Positions 53,638-63,705 are shown, counted from the first letter of the stretch. The stretch: DNA of 64,000 bases from Mesorhizobium muleiense (GCF_900099905.1 NZ_FNEE01000005.1:1-64000), one strand, 5' to 3'. Program-made: numbers and translations. The notes: generated from the letters alone by a model not told the origin.

Positions 53638-54426
53638 CTAATCTGTCGCTTCGAACCGCTCCGCGCTGACGGTAAGGGTGCCGATTTTCGTGCCGACCGT
53701 GGCGTGGATCGGCGCATATACGCCGGTTTGGCCGACCGGTGCAAACGTCACCATGATGCGGCTGCGCTTTCTCAGGTAATCCAGGGATTTGCGGTTCTTG
53801 CGATAACCCGCCACCGGCTCAAAATCCAGCCGGCAAGTGACGGTATCGCCCTCGTAGCCGCGCACCGAGGTCGAGCCTTTCGACTCGTAGGTCAGCGTCA
53901 GATCGGCGCGCATCTCGCCGTCATAGAGCTTCACCGTGCGCCCGCAGACCTTGTCGAGACTATCGGCATGGATGACGGTGGCGGCCATTGGATCGAGCAC
54001 CGAGGCGAGATGGCTGGCGGCCAGCGGTATCCATTTCTTGGAATTGCGCTTCTTCGGCGCAGGCACGACCTTGGTCGCGGTAACAGTGCCGTTGGCGAAC
54101 TGGATATCGATCATCGATGCCTTGTCGCCCGATTTGTAGTCGGCGCGGAACGCCTGCGGCTGCAATTGCTTGCCCAAAATCTTGCCCTTCGACGAGACCG
54201 TGCCACGCGTGTCGTCGAATATTGTGGCGAGGCCGGCGCTGGAGACGCTGCCTTCGATCGAATAGGTATCGCCTTCGTAACTGCTGGAAAAGCTTGCCTT
54301 GGCCACCGAGAAGCCGTGGACCGAAACCGTATACTCGCCCTTGAAGGATTGTTGCGTGGCGGCAGAAATTGCCGTTGGCAGCGCCACGGCGAGCGATGCA
54401 AGGAGAGCATGAGACGAACGAAGCAT
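53638..54426 (-). CDS. DUF3108 periplasmic protein
   Basis: The 262-aa protein begins with a Sec signal peptide (LLASLAVALPTAISAATQQ) and is otherwise beta-rich: YTVSVHGFSVAKASFSSSYEGDTYSIEGSVSSAGL, then CGRTVKLYDGEMRADLTLTY and VTCRLDFEPVAGYRK. This matches DUF3108. Two cysteines may form a disulfide. It is the first gene of a three-gene minus-strand set divergent from rpmB. Its function is unknown, probably in the envelope. Confidence 0.85.
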   Translation of the reverse strand: MLRSSHALLASLAVALPTAISAATQQSFKGEYTVSVHGFSVAKASFSSSYEGDTYSIEGSVSSAGLATIFDDTRGTVSSKGKILGKQLQPQAFRADYKSGDKASMIDIQFANGTVTATKVVPAPKKRNSKKWIPLAASHLASVLDPMAATVIHADSLDKVCGRTVKLYDGEMRADLTLTYESKGSTSVRGYEGDTVTCRLDFEPVAGYRKNRKSLDYLRKRSRIMVTFAPVGQTGVYAPIHATVGTKIGTLTVSAERFEATD

Positions 54427-54555
54427 GGCGGGATCGATCCTCGATTTCAGCAGAAGCGCGCAACTCCAGCCTGGCATCTCCTTGTGCGACCGCTTATAGA
54501 CTGAATTTCGGCCTTTATGTGAAAGACGTCGTCACACCCTGGCGCAAGCCGGAGC

Positions 54556-54584
54556 TTGACGCATCGCCGAAATGCAACTATGGA
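54556..54584 (+). promoter_or_regulatory. Probable housekeeping promoter of rpmB
   Basis: TTGACG (54556-54561), 17 bases, TATGGA (54579-54584), about 97 bp before the rpmB start. A leader of ~90 bases follows. Confidence 0.65.
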
Positions 54585-54680
54585 ACGCCAACTTTTTCCA
54601 TAAGGCCGCCTGACCGAAACCGCGCGCCACCCGGCGCGGGTTGAATGTTTGGCCAGACCGAGAACTGAAGGTTTAGAACC

Positions 54681-54977
54681 ATGTCCCGCACCTGCGAACT
54701 CACTGCCAAGGCAGTCATGTCCGGCAACAATGTGAGCCACGCCAACAACAAGAGCAAGCGTCGCTTCCTGCCCAATCTCGTCAATGTGACGCTGATCTCG
54801 GAAGCGCTGAACCAGAATGTGCGCCTGCGCATTTCGGCCAACGCGCTGCGTTCGGTCGAGCATCGCGGCGGACTTGATGCGTTCCTGGCCAAGGCCGACG
54901 CCAAGGAGCTGTCGCAGCGCGCGCGGCTGCTGAAGAAGCAGATCGCCAAGAAGCTCGCCGAACAGCCGGCCGCTTGA
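54681..54977 (+). CDS. rpmB: 50S ribosomal protein L28
   Basis: The 98-aa protein begins [29 protein letters not shown], the L28 signature, and continues [29 protein letters not shown]. There are no zinc cysteine pairs, so it is the C-minus type. It is a single gene behind its own promoter. Confidence 0.97.
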   Translation: MSRTCELTAKAVMSGNNVSHANNKSKRRFLPNLVNVTLISEALNQNVRLRISANALRSVEHRGGLDAFLAKADAKELSQRARLLKKQIAKKLAEQPAA

Positions 54978-54999
54978 TTTTTCAGGCAGCCGCCTTCGG

Positions 55000-55043
55000 C
55001 ATCGGACCGAAAAGTGCGAAGCGGTTTTCGGAGAAATCCGATG
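55000..55043. repeat. CATCGGA palindrome between rpmB and yhhQ
   Basis: CATCGGACCGAAAA (55000-55013) and TTTTCGGAGAAATCCGATG (ending 55043) form an imperfect hairpin around GTGCGAAGCGG. It lies 23 bp after rpmB and may serve as terminator. Confidence 0.65.
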
Positions 55044-55084
55044 GCCAAACAGCAATGGAGTGTCGTCCGAACTCGGCATGACAC

Positions 55085-55119
55085 CCCGCTGGTTCCATTA
55101 CCCAGGATAAAAAAATGAG
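55085..55119 (+). promoter_or_regulatory. Candidate preQ1-I riboswitch overlapping the yhhQ start
   Basis: CTGG (55089-55092) pairs with CCAG (55102-55105) around TTCCATTAC and is followed by the A-rich tail GATAAAAAAATGAG, the preQ1-I layout. Loop bases CATT (55096-55099) can pair with AATG (55114-55117), forming the pseudoknot with the start codon itself. The gene controlled is a queuosine-precursor transporter, which supports the call. Confidence 0.55.
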
Positions 55120-55795
55120 CTTTTTCTCCCGATATCTGCCCTTTGTTGCGGCCATGGCGCTTGTCGTCGTGGCGTCGAACGTCCTCGTGCAGTTCCCGCT
55201 GCAGGGTGCAATCGGCGGCCTGTCGCTGGCCGACATTCTGACCTGGGGCGCCTTCACCTACCCGTTCTCCTTCCTGGTCACCGACCTTGCCAATCGCCGC
55301 TACGGCCCGGCTGTGGCGCGCCGGATCGTGTTTGTCGGCTTCACGGCGGCAGTGATCTGCTCGGTCGTCATCCCGCCCTTGCTGTTCCGCTACGGCCTGA
55401 TCGAATTCGAAACGGCTGCCGACCGGCTGGTGCGCATTGCGGCGGCTTCCGGCACCGCGTTCCTGATCGCGCAGCTGCTCGACGTGACCGTGTTCAACCG
55501 GTTGCGCCGGCAGAGCTGGTGGCGGGCGCCGATCGTCGGCACGCTGGTCGGCTCGGTGTTCGACACCGCGGTGTTCTTCATGATCGCCTTTTCGGCGGCT
55601 TTCGCCTTCGCTGGCCCGAACGATGGCTTTGCGCTCGAAACCGCGCCGCTGATCGGCGTGCTGCCGGTCGAGGCCATGCGCTGGGTGTCATGGGCGCTCG
55701 GCGACCTCGGCGTGAAGCTGATCATCGCCGTGGTGGCGCTGATCCCCTACCGACTGCTTGCCGCCCGCTGGAGCCAGCCGGCACTGGCGGCATAG
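55115..55795 (+). CDS. yhhQ: Queuosine precursor transporter (YhhQ/VUT family)
   Basis: The 226-aa membrane protein has six helices and the VUT_1 features TWGAFTYPFSFLVTDLANRRYGPAVARRIVFVGF and a central IAQLLDVTVFNRLRR. YhhQ imports preQ0/preQ1 for tRNA queuosine synthesis. The start codon lies inside a preQ1-riboswitch-like structure. A repeat follows the stop. Confidence 0.92.
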   Translation: MSFFSRYLPFVAAMALVVVASNVLVQFPLQGAIGGLSLADILTWGAFTYPFSFLVTDLANRRYGPAVARRIVFVGFTAAVICSVVIPPLLFRYGLIEFETAADRLVRIAAASGTAFLIAQLLDVTVFNRLRRQSWWRAPIVGTLVGSVFDTAVFFMIAFSAAFAFAGPNDGFALETAPLIGVLPVEAMRWVSWALGDLGVKLIIAVVALIPYRLLAARWSQPALAA

Positions 55796-55796
55796 A

Positions 55797-55841
55797 GCAT
55801 GATCCCTAAAAGTGGGAACCGGTTTTCGGAAAAGATCATGC
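55797..55841. repeat. GCATGATC...GATCATGC palindromic repeat
   Basis: GCATGATCCCTAAAA and TTTTCGGAAAAGATCATGC flank GTGGGAACCGG. The same family occurs at 23606-23644; a half unit (GAGCATGATCCC) follows at 55855 and supplies the start of the next gene. Confidence 0.75.
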
Positions 55842-55857
55842 CCACAGGTTCTCGAGC

Positions 55858-56559
55858 ATGATCCCGTGGGTCCAACTCGATACCGCGAAAACGCCTGATG
55901 GCGACCATGAGCTGCGCCTGAAACAACGCGGCGCCGAATTCTCGATCATGCTCGGCTCGAACGAGCTGATGAACAGCCGCCTCAGCGGTTCTGAGGAAGC
56001 GCTGGCGAGGCTGTCCTGCCACAGGATTGCCGGCCGCAGGCAGCCGAAAATCCTGATCGGCGGGCTGGGCATGGGTTTCACGCTGCGCGCCGCGATTGCC
56101 GAGCTTGGCGCCGATGCCGGCATCGTTGTCGCCGAGTTGGTGCCCGCCGTGGTGGCGTGGGCGCGCGGCCCGATGGCCTCGCTGTTCGGCGGCTGTCTCG
56201 ACGATCCGCGCGTGACCATTCGCGAGGCGGATGTCGGGCAGATCATACGATCGGAAGCCTCGGCCTGGGATGCCATCCTGCTCGACGTCGACAATGGGCC
56301 GGAAGGGATCGTCCACAGGGCCAACGATGCCCTTTACAGTGTAGCCGGGCTGATCAGCGCGAGAGCAGCGCTCAAGCCCGGCGGCGTGCTGGCGGTCTGG
56401 TCGCAGGGACCCGACAGCGGCTTTACCCGCCGGCTCAAGCAGGCGGGCTTCGCGGTCGAGGAGGCCAAGGTGCGAGCCAATGGCAAGCGCGGCGCACGCC
56501 AAATCATCTGGATCGCGACCAACGGACCCCGGCCTGCCGCAACCGGCGCCAAGCTGTAG
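55858..56559 (+). CDS. Spermidine-synthase-like methyltransferase-fold protein
   Basis: The 233-aa protein has the spermidine synthase fold: ILIGGLGMGFTLRAAIAEL (motif I, about 64-82), VVAELVPAVVAWARG, DDPRVTIREADV and WDAILLDVDNGPEG. It lacks the N-terminal tetramer domain of polyamine synthases, so the activity is uncertain. ATG 55858 lies inside a repeat half unit. Confidence 0.83.
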   Translation: MIPWVQLDTAKTPDGDHELRLKQRGAEFSIMLGSNELMNSRLSGSEEALARLSCHRIAGRRQPKILIGGLGMGFTLRAAIAELGADAGIVVAELVPAVVAWARGPMASLFGGCLDDPRVTIREADVGQIIRSEASAWDAILLDVDNGPEGIVHRANDALYSVAGLISARAALKPGGVLAVWSQGPDSGFTRRLKQAGFAVEEAKVRANGKRGARQIIWIATNGPRPAATGAKL

Positions 56560-56591
56560 CTTGTTATCGGCCGTCCTTTGCCGACCGCCTC

Positions 56592-57623
56592 TCAATCCTC
56601 GTGCAGCACAAATTCCAGATACAGATTACGCTGTAGCATCGAGTGGTTGTCGTCCGAGACCAGCGACACCATCAGCGCGCCGTCGTCGCGGGTCCAGACG
56701 TCGAGCCCTTCCATATTGTCGATCTGGTAGCCCATGTCGGCTTCCATCAGCACCGGCCCGTCGGCAACCGCGCCCTTCTCGACGCTTTCGCCATAGATGC
56801 GCCGCAGCCGCATCTTGACGCCGCCGGCCATCGAAAAGCTGCGCTCCAAAAGCAAGAGGTCGCCGTCCGGCAGGAAGGCGCCGTCGGCAATGTCGAAATT
56901 GCCGTTGCGCTTGACGGTGAAGACGCCCTTGTGCGGCCCTTCGATAACGGCCGCATAGATGTTGCCTGCCTTGTCGAGGCTCTTTTCCGACACCACGACC
57001 AGCCCGCCTTGGTGCTGGCCGTCAGGATTGGCGTGGGTGACGGTCTCAAAGCCGCGATTGCGGCGAAGCTCCCAGGCTGGAATCAGGAAGTCGAGTTGCC
57101 TGAACGGCGGCTTCATGTCGCCCGGTTCGATCTTGAACTGTGCAATGCGGTGATCGCGCTCGAAGCCGACTGTGGCAATGCCGTCCTTGAGCGCAAGGCC
57201 TTCGGCGTCGACCTCCCATTTCTCGGCGATCAGCTGGCCTGCCTCGTCGGCCATCTGCTGCATACGGAAATTCCGGATGCCGGATGGGCGCTTGTCGGCA
57301 TCATGGATGACGGTGCCGAAGAACCAAAAACCGGTGTCGGCGACGCCGATGAAATCACTGCCGGGCTTGCGGAAACGAAACGCCGACAGCGCGCCGAAAT
57401 CGCGTGACGGCGAGGTCATTTCCAGCCCGCCGACGAATTCGAGCGGGCCGAACCGCTTTTCGTCACCGCCGATATGAAACCGGTCGATCAGCCGTGCCGA
57501 GATTTCGATCGGCTCGACCGCAACGGTGCCGGCAGCGATGGGAGCCGACAACGCGATGCCGGCAACGAACAGGGCTGTGGCGGCGAAAAGCGTCTGCCGA
57601 AAGCCGCCCCGCGAAAAAATCAT
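56592..57623 (-). CDS. Esterase-like phytase-family secreted protein
   Basis: The 343-aa protein has a signal peptide ([20 protein letters not shown]) and a beta-propeller-like Phytase-like domain: [67 protein letters not shown], and [24 protein letters not shown]. The ATG overlaps the cobT stop by 4 bp (ATGA), so it is co-translated with cobT although no cobalamin role is known. Confidence 0.85.
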   Translation of the reverse strand: MIFSRGGFRQTLFAATALFVAGIALSAPIAAGTVAVEPIEISARLIDRFHIGGDEKRFGPLEFVGGLEMTSPSRDFGALSAFRFRKPGSDFIGVADTGFWFFGTVIHDADKRPSGIRNFRMQQMADEAGQLIAEKWEVDAEGLALKDGIATVGFERDHRIAQFKIEPGDMKPPFRQLDFLIPAWELRRNRGFETVTHANPDGQHQGGLVVVSEKSLDKAGNIYAAVIEGPHKGVFTVKRNGNFDIADGAFLPDGDLLLLERSFSMAGGVKMRLRRIYGESVEKGAVADGPVLMEADMGYQIDNMEGLDVWTRDDGALMVSLVSDDNHSMLQRNLYLEFVLHED

Positions 57624-59518
57624 CCGGCGCGCCGCATGCCGCCGCGTCGCGTGTCGCGCATGCTTTCCTCGCCAAACAGCGAGGCCAGTTGCTCGGTCAT
57701 GGCGCCGGCCAGTTCCTCGGCATCGACGATGGTGACGGCGCGGCGATAGTAGCGGGTAACGTCGTGGCCGATGCCGATGGCCAGGAGCTCGACCGGCGAG
57801 CGCGTCTCGATCAATTCGATCACCGCGCGAAGATGCCGCTCGAGATAGTTGCCCGGATTGACCGACAGCGTCGAATCGTCGACCGGCGCGCCGTCCGAGA
57901 TCATCATCAGGATCTTGCGCTGCTCCGGCCGCGCGATCAGGCGGTTGTGCGCCCATAGCAGCGCCTCGCCGTCGATATTTTCCTTGAGCAGGCCCTCGCG
58001 CATCATCAGGCCGAGATTGCGCCGCGCCCGCCGCCATGGATGGTCGGCGGATTTGTAGATGATATGGCGCAGATCGTTGAGCCGCCCAGGATTTGGCGGC
58101 TTGCCTTCCTTCAGCCATTTCTCGCGTGCCTGCCCGCCCTTCCAGGCGCGGGTGGTGAAGCCGAGGATCTCGACCGAGACGCCGCAGCGTTCCAGCGTGC
58201 GCGCCAGAATGTCGGCGCAGGTGGCGGCGACGGTGATCGGCCGGCCGCGCATCGAGCCCGAATTGTCGAGCACCAGCGTCACCACCGTGTCGCGGAATTT
58301 GGTGTCGCGCTCCTGCTTGAAGGACAGCGGCTGCATCGGGTCGATGACGACGCGCACCAGCCGCGCCGGATCGAGATAACCCTCTTCGAGATCGAAATCC
58401 CAGGACCGGTTCTGCTGCGCCATCAGGCGGCGCTGCAGCCGGTTGGCCAGCCGGCCGACGACGCCGGACAGGTTGGCAAGCTGCTTGTCGAGGAAGGCGC
58501 GCAGCCGATCCAGTTCTTCCTCTTCGCACAGATCCTCCGCACCCACCGTCTCGTCGAAGGCGGTGGTGAAGATCTTGTAATCGATCTCCTTCGACAGATT
58601 GGTGAAGGGATTGTCGTTGCGGCGCGCCTCGCCGGGCGTCTCGGCATCGGCGTCGTCGTCGTCGGACAGGTCGTCGGCGGTAGCATCGGATGCCTCCGTC
58701 TCGGCCGATTGCTCGTCGTCGGATGACGCCTCGGTGTCGTCCGACTGCGACTGCTCGGAGCCGGAATCGTCCTCGCCGCCCTCCTCGCTCTGCTCCTCGC
58801 CTTGCGGCTGGTTTTCATCGTTGTCTTCGGAGTCTTCGGTCTCCTGGTCGTCACCGAGTTCCTCGGCCATTTCCATGGAAGCCAGCATCTCGCGCACGAC
58901 ACGGGCGAAGGCCTGCTGGTCGTCGAGCTTTGCCGACAGTCCGTCGAGATCGGCACTTGCCTTCTCCTCGACCCAAGGGCGCCAGAGGTCGACCAGCCGC
59001 TCGCCGCTCTTCGGCACGGCGCGGCCGGTCAGCTTTTCGCGCACCATCAGGGCCAGCGCCTCCTCGATCGGCGCATCGGCCTTGTCCTTGACGTCGATGA
59101 GGTTGGCCCTGGCGTATTTGTCCTCGAGCATCGAGCCGATATTGTCGGCCACACCCTGCATGGCGCGGGAGCCGATCGCCTCGACGCGGGCCTGCTCGAC
59201 CGCATCGTAGATGGCGCGGGCCTGTTTGCCCTCCGGCGCCAGCCTGGTGTGGATGCGCGTGTCGTGGCAGGCGCGCTTCAGCGCCATGGAATCGCCGAGC
59301 CCGCGGGTGATGGCGATGTCGGCCTTCGAGGCTTTCTTCGGCAGTTCAGGCAGCCGGGCGCGGCTGCCGGCGAGCGCCGGCCGATCCTTGGCGAAACCGA
59401 CTTCGAGGTCCTTGTCGCCGGCAATCGCGCGCATGCAGACGGTGACGGCGCGCTTGAAGCTGTCGGCTTCAGACCCCGTCTTCGACTTGTTGCGCGTGTT
59501 GTCGCCTGGACCCGCCAT
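57620..59518 (-). CDS. cobT: Aerobic cobaltochelatase subunit CobT
   Basis: The 632-aa subunit works with CobS and CobN to insert cobalt into hydrogenobyrinate diamide. The N-terminal CobT helical domain is followed by a very acidic Ser/Asp/Glu-rich linker (about 220-300). The C-terminal VWA domain has the MIDAS motif LVLDNSGSM (about 415-423) and [14 protein letters not shown]. The end, [31 protein letters not shown], is the CobT_C region. It lies 47 bp after cobS. Confidence 0.95.
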   Translation of the reverse strand: MAGPGDNTRNKSKTGSEADSFKRAVTVCMRAIAGDKDLEVGFAKDRPALAGSRARLPELPKKASKADIAITRGLGDSMALKRACHDTRIHTRLAPEGKQARAIYDAVEQARVEAIGSRAMQGVADNIGSMLEDKYARANLIDVKDKADAPIEEALALMVREKLTGRAVPKSGERLVDLWRPWVEEKASADLDGLSAKLDDQQAFARVVREMLASMEMAEELGDDQETEDSEDNDENQPQGEEQSEEGGEDDSGSEQSQSDDTEASSDDEQSAETEASDATADDLSDDDDADAETPGEARRNDNPFTNLSKEIDYKIFTTAFDETVGAEDLCEEEELDRLRAFLDKQLANLSGVVGRLANRLQRRLMAQQNRSWDFDLEEGYLDPARLVRVVIDPMQPLSFKQERDTKFRDTVVTLVLDNSGSMRGRPITVAATCADILARTLERCGVSVEILGFTTRAWKGGQAREKWLKEGKPPNPGRLNDLRHIIYKSADHPWRRARRNLGLMMREGLLKENIDGEALLWAHNRLIARPEQRKILMMISDGAPVDDSTLSVNPGNYLERHLRAVIELIETRSPVELLAIGIGHDVTRYYRRAVTIVDAEELAGAMTEQLASLFGEESMRDTRRGGMRRAG

Positions 59519-59565
59519 CGATCATTCCTTGGAGCATGACCCCGAAAATCGGAATCGAGCCATGC

Positions 59566-60552
59566 TTAGCCCAGAACCACGTTGGCGGCGCTCTCCGGCA
59601 AATCCTGGCCGAAGGCGCGCTGGTAGAACTCGGCGACCAGCGAGCGTTCCAGCTCGTCGCACTTGTTGAGGAAGGTCAGCCTGAACGCCATGCCGATATC
59701 GCCGAAGATCTCGGCATTCTCGGCCCAGGTGATGACCGTGCGCGGGCTCATGACGGTCGAAAGGTCGCCATTGATAAAGGCCGAACGCGTCATGTCGGCG
59801 ACACGCACCATCTTGTTGACGATCTCCTTGCCCTTGGCATCGCGATAGTGCTTGGCCTTGGCCAGCACGATGTTCACCTCATTGTCGTGCGGCAGATAGT
59901 TCAGCGTGGTGACGATCGACCAGCGATCCATCTGCGCCTGATTGATCTGCTGGGTGCCGTGATAGAGGCCGGTGGTATCGCCGAGACCGACGGTGTTGGC
60001 GGTCGAGAACAGCCGGAACGCCGGATGCGGGCGGATGACCCGGCTCTGGTCGAGCAGCGTCAGCCGGCCGGACGATTCCAGCACGCGCTGGATGACGAAC
60101 ATCACGTCCGGACGGCCGGCATCGTACTCGTCGAAGCACAGCGCGACATTGTGCTGGTAGGCCCAGGGCAGGATGCCGTCGCGGAATTCGGTGATCTGCA
60201 GCCCTTCCTTGACGACGATGGCGTCCTTGCCGACGAGGTCGATGCGGCTGACATGACTGTCGAGATTGACGCGCACCATGGGCCAGTTGAGGCGGGCGGC
60301 GACCTGCTCGATATGTGTCGACTTGCCGGTGCCGTGATAGCCCGACACCATGACGCGGCGGTTGTAGGCAAAGCCGGCGAGGATCGCCATCGTCGTGTTC
60401 TTGTCGAACAGATAGTCGGGATCGATGTCGGGCACATGCTCGCTCGTCACGGAATAGGCCGGCACCACCATTTTGGACTCGAAGCCGAACTTCTCCTTCA
60501 CCGGCACGGTGGTGTCGGGCAGGTTGGCGATGTCGCGATCGACCTTGTTCAT
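59566..60552 (-). CDS. cobS: Aerobic cobaltochelatase subunit CobS (AAA+)
   Basis: The 328-aa MoxR-like AAA+ ATPase has Walker [10 protein letters not shown] (about 71-79), Walker [10 protein letters not shown] and sensor 1 [12 protein letters not shown]. It assembles with CobT and drives CobN. The start [23 protein letters not shown] is the usual CobS N-terminus; a longer in-frame region upstream is not family-like. It follows the dnaJ-like gene on the minus strand. Confidence 0.95.
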   Translation of the reverse strand: MNKVDRDIANLPDTTVPVKEKFGFESKMVVPAYSVTSEHVPDIDPDYLFDKNTTMAILAGFAYNRRVMVSGYHGTGKSTHIEQVAARLNWPMVRVNLDSHVSRIDLVGKDAIVVKEGLQITEFRDGILPWAYQHNVALCFDEYDAGRPDVMFVIQRVLESSGRLTLLDQSRVIRPHPAFRLFSTANTVGLGDTTGLYHGTQQINQAQMDRWSIVTTLNYLPHDNEVNIVLAKAKHYRDAKGKEIVNKMVRVADMTRSAFINGDLSTVMSPRTVITWAENAEIFGDIGMAFRLTFLNKCDELERSLVAEFYQRAFGQDLPESAANVVLG

Positions 60553-60627
60553 CTTTATCAACGTCTCCACGGGCGAAGCGCCTGATTTCGCCGGCAATCG
60601 ATTTTGTCCGGGGGCGGTCTTAGAGCC

Positions 60628-60654
60628 TTTTCCAACCTTATGAAAGTTGGAAAA
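60628..60654. terminator. Hairpin between dnaJ-like gene and cobS
   Basis: TTTTCCAAC (60628-60636) pairs perfectly with GTTGGAAAA (60646-60654) over a 9-base loop. On the minus strand it ends in T after the stem and lies 14 bp after the dnaJ-like stop. It may be a weak terminator. Confidence 0.5.
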
Positions 60655-60667
60655 CGACGGAGGTCGC

Positions 60668-61297
60668 TCAGCACAATCCTGCCTGCTTGAGCACGCGATA
60701 GGCCTGGAGCACATCGCGGAACCGGTCTTCCGAACCTCTGTCGCCGCCATTCGCATCCGGATGGTGGCGTTTCACCAGTTCCTTATAACGCGCCTTGATG
60801 TCCTTGCCAGTCGCCTTTGTATCAAGGCCAAGCGTTTCCAGCGCCTTGGCCTCAAGCGGCTTGGCCTTGCGCTCACGCGCCTCGCGCGGATCTTTTGGGC
60901 CTTTGAACAGGTCAAACGGATCGCGCATGCGGTTGTAGTAGCCGGCGCGGCCGGAACGCTGCTGCGCGAAATCGGGCGAGGAGCGCGTCGAGGCGCCGTT
61001 GACGCCCATCTTCCATGTCGGCCGGTGGCCGGTCATCGCTTCCTTCTGGAAGCGGGCGATCTCGGTATCGGGGACACCGGAGAAATAATTGAAGCCCTTG
61101 TTGTACTCGCGCACATGATCGAAGCAGAACTGAAAATACTCGCCCTCCTTCATGCGCCCGACCGGCGCGCGATGGGTGCCGGCCTCCTTGCAACCGTCCC
61201 ACTGGCAGATCGGCGAACGAGACTTCAGCTCCGCATCCTTCTCCGGGCGGATGCGGATTTTCTCGAAATATTTGGGGTACGGTTTCATCTCACCCAT
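60668..61297 (-). CDS. J-domain protein with N-terminal cysteine-containing domain
   Basis: The 209-aa protein has a C-terminal J domain ([38 protein letters not shown] at about 182-184) rather than the usual N-terminal one. The N-terminal ~100 residues contain [17 protein letters not shown] and [16 protein letters not shown], a Cys/His cluster (C-x4-C, H, C-x2-H) that could bind zinc. This layout is common in Rhizobiales next to cobS and bolA. MKPYPKYF (61288) is an alternative start. Confidence 0.88.
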   Translation of the reverse strand: MGEMKPYPKYFEKIRIRPEKDAELKSRSPICQWDGCKEAGTHRAPVGRMKEGEYFQFCFDHVREYNKGFNYFSGVPDTEIARFQKEAMTGHRPTWKMGVNGASTRSSPDFAQQRSGRAGYYNRMRDPFDLFKGPKDPREARERKAKPLEAKALETLGLDTKATGKDIKARYKELVKRHHPDANGGDRGSEDRFRDVLQAYRVLKQAGLC

Positions 61298-61490
61298 TTA
61301 TGGGCTGTTCGCCGGTGCGAAACAAGAATTGACATTTTCGCGATGATCGCCCTAACCGCTGAATCGCGGCATAAAGCGGGCGATCGGCGAATTTTGTCGC
61401 GACGGCGGCGCCGCGCGTCCTGCCGGACGCGCAAACGGCACCGATTTTCGGGGGTCATGCGCCAGCCATATGTGGTGAAGGGAAGTACGA

Positions 61491-61793
61491 ATGTCCATAC
61501 AGTCGACGATGGAAGGCAAGTTGAAGAAGGCGTTTTTGCCGGAGCGGCTGGTCATCATCAACGAAAGCCATCTGCATGCCGGCCATCACCATCAGGACTC
61601 CGATCATCACGGCACCTATGACGGCACCGGTGAGACGCATTTCCGCGTCCGCATCGTCTCCTCAGCCTTTGCCGGCATGAGTCGCATCGAGCGCCACCGC
61701 GCGGTCAACGCATTGCTGGCCGACGAATTGAAGGCTGGTGTCCATGCGCTGGCGATCGAGCCGGCCGCGCCGGACGAAAAGACCAGGTGGTAG
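61491..61793 (+). CDS. bolA: BolA-family protein
   Basis: The 100-aa protein has the BolA fold: LVIINESHLHAGHHH, then HFRVRIVSSAFAGMSRIERHRAVNALLADEL. The His in ESHLHAGH and in IERHRAV are the cluster-binding residues shared with monothiol glutaredoxins. A His-rich loop (HHHQDSDHHGTYDG) is extended relative to E. coli BolA. It is divergent from the dnaJ-like gene. Confidence 0.93.
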   Translation: MSIQSTMEGKLKKAFLPERLVIINESHLHAGHHHQDSDHHGTYDGTGETHFRVRIVSSAFAGMSRIERHRAVNALLADELKAGVHALAIEPAAPDEKTRW

Positions 61794-61798
61794 GCCTC

Positions 61799-61924
61799 AG
61801 AGCAATTCCAGGAAAAGTGTGAAACGGTTTTCCCGGGAAAAGCGCATAGCGCTTTCCCTAGGGAATTGCGCAAAAACAAAGAGATAGAGCGGTTCGGCGT
61901 TTCCGTGAAACGATGAACCGCTCT
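61799..61924. repeat. Two hairpins between bolA and the convergent esterase
   Basis: GAGCAATTCC..GGAAAAG and the complementary CTTTCCCTAGGGAATTGCGC form a long imperfect hairpin (61799-61872). Then AGAGCGGTTC (61886-61895) pairs exactly with GAACCGCTCT (61915-61924) with an inner GTTTC/GAAAC stem, a strong bidirectional terminator. Confidence 0.75.
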
Positions 61925-62726
61925 AGCCGAGCGCTGCCTTCAGGAAAGTCATCACCGCACCGGTCAAGGCGTCGCCTTCGTCGCCGAAATCGCGATTGAT
62001 CGACATGTGCGAATAGGCGCTGCCATCGAACAGTGTCACCTCCGTTCCAGTCGCCCGCAGGCGCTCGGCGAAGGCCCATGAGGCTGCCGCACGACCCGCT
62101 GCGCGCGAATAGGCGATGAAGGTCGCCGGATGTTTGCGGCTCCCGACATGGGTGGCCGGCGACAGCGTTCGCCACTGCGCCGGGTCGGGAAACGCCTTTG
62201 CATAGGCCCGTGTCATGCCGCCGCTCCTCGCAAGCGCCTCCAGGTCATAAGCCCTGGTATCGTTCAGAACCAGCGCCGCGACGCCGGGCAGACCGCCGCG
62301 CAGCCCGGTCAGTGCGGTGAGATGGCTGCCGGCCGAATGGCCCATCACCGCAATCCGGTTCGGATCGCCGCCGTATCCGGCGATGTTGGCGCGCACGTAG
62401 CGATAGGCCTGCTCGATATCGTTGGCCTGGGTGGCGACATCAGCCTCAGGCAGCATCCGGTAGTCGATCGAGACGAAGCAGAAGCCATTGTCGAGCAGGA
62501 AGTCCGGCTTGACGTCGACGTTGGTGCGATTGCCGGCTCGCCAGGCACCGCCATGGATGAAAACGATCACAGGCAGGGAGCTGGCGCCGGCGCGCGCGTA
62601 GATATCGAGCCTGGCCGGACCGTAGTCGATAGTTTGCGGAGATGGCGAAAGCCGGCGCGACGCCGCCGAAGCGCTGGCCGTCAACAAAGCCATCGACGTC
62701 AAAAGCAGGGTTCGCCGATCGATCAC
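61923..62726 (-). CDS. Alpha/beta hydrolase (carboxylesterase, secreted or anchored)
   Basis: The 267-aa protein has the HGG oxyanion motif FIHGGAWRAGNRT (about 66-78), nucleophile GHSAGSH (about 138-144) and a C-terminal His in SAYSHMSINRDFG. The N-terminus RRTLLLTSMALLTASASAASRR looks like a signal peptide, possibly Tat-like. GTG 62726 was chosen because GGAGG lies 5 bases upstream. The family includes BD-FAE-type esterases and arylformamidases. Confidence 0.85.
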   Translation of the reverse strand: MIDRRTLLLTSMALLTASASAASRRLSPSPQTIDYGPARLDIYARAGASSLPVIVFIHGGAWRAGNRTNVDVKPDFLLDNGFCFVSIDYRMLPEADVATQANDIEQAYRYVRANIAGYGGDPNRIAVMGHSAGSHLTALTGLRGGLPGVAALVLNDTRAYDLEALARSGGMTRAYAKAFPDPAQWRTLSPATHVGSRKHPATFIAYSRAAGRAAASWAFAERLRATGTEVTLFDGSAYSHMSINRDFGDEGDALTGAVMTFLKAALG

Positions 62727-62811
62727 CGTCACCTCCAGACAGCCCGGTCGAAAGTGCACGCCGGCGCGGCGAGCGTCCAGGATTGATTAGCCGCGAAAGA
62801 ACCTATCAGAA

Positions 62812-63705
62812 CTAAATCTCGCCGGCCGGCCTGATCCTCAGCCTTGCAATCCGGTTCTTGTCGCGCTTCATGACGACGAAGCGCTTGCCGTGAAAGGTGA
62901 ACGCCTGCTTCTCGTCCGGGATCAATTGCGTCTCGTGGATGACGAGACCGGCAATGGTGGTGGCTTCTTCGTCCGGCAGGTCCCAGTCGAGCGCCCGATT
63001 CAGGTCGCGGATCGACACAGTGCCATCGACGACGACGGAGCCGTCGGCTTCCTGCTTGACGCCCTGCATGTCGATATCGTGCTCGTCGGCTATCTCGCCG
63101 ACGATCTCCTCGATGATGTCCTCCAGCGTCACCAGCCCCTCGACCTCGCCATACTCGTCGACGACGATAGCGAAATGCGCCTTGCGCCGCAGGAAGGCGT
63201 TGAGCTGTTCCTGCAGCGTCGTGGTATCGGGCACGAACCACGGTTTTGAAGCGATCTTCATCACGTCGATCTTGGAAAAGTCGTTGCCGACATCGTTCAG
63301 CGCACGCAGCAGGTCCTTGGCGTGCAGCACGCCGACGATGTTGTCGAGCGAGCCCTTCCACAAGGGCATGCGGGTATGCGGGCTCTGCAGGATCTCGCGC
63401 ACCACTGCCTCCGGCCCATTGTCGGCATTGACCGAGCGCATGTTGGTGCGGTGGACCATGACATCGGACACTTCGAGCTCGTCGAGATCGGACAGGCGGC
63501 CGATGCGGGCGCGACCCTCGCGCACCACCTGGCCGTCGCGTCGAAAATCGTCGACGGCGCTGCGCGATTCGTCATGGTTCGAATGCTGCGGCTCGATGCG
63601 CTGCAATTCATAGCCGAATGCAGCGAGCAGGCGCGCGCGAAAGACACAGGCGAGCAGGCCGAGCCCGGCAAGGACAGCAGCGACAATCCAGCCGGCCTCG
63701 CTCAT
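62812..63705 (-). CDS. CorC/HlyC-like protein with CBS pair, lacking the DUF21 domain
   Basis: The 297-aa protein has one N-terminal helix (WIVAAVLAGLGLLACVF), a poorly conserved linker (about 25-75), two CBS domains (SDVMVHRTNMRSV to SKPWFVPDTTTLQEQLNAFLRRKAHFAIVVDEYGEVEGLVTLEDIIEEIVGEI) and a C-terminal CorC_HlyC domain. The DUF21 membrane domain usual in ~430-aa rhizobial members is absent; E. coli CorC is also without it. It overlaps aroB by 4 bp (ATGA). A role in metal-ion efflux is suggested by the family. Confidence 0.85.
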   Translation of the reverse strand: MSEAGWIVAAVLAGLGLLACVFRARLLAAFGYELQRIEPQHSNHDESRSAVDDFRRDGQVVREGRARIGRLSDLDELEVSDVMVHRTNMRSVNADNGPEAVVREILQSPHTRMPLWKGSLDNIVGVLHAKDLLRALNDVGNDFSKIDVMKIASKPWFVPDTTTLQEQLNAFLRRKAHFAIVVDEYGEVEGLVTLEDIIEEIVGEIADEHDIDMQGVKQEADGSVVVDGTVSIRDLNRALDWDLPDEEATTIAGLVIHETQLIPDEKQAFTFHGKRFVVMKRDKNRIARLRIRPAGEI

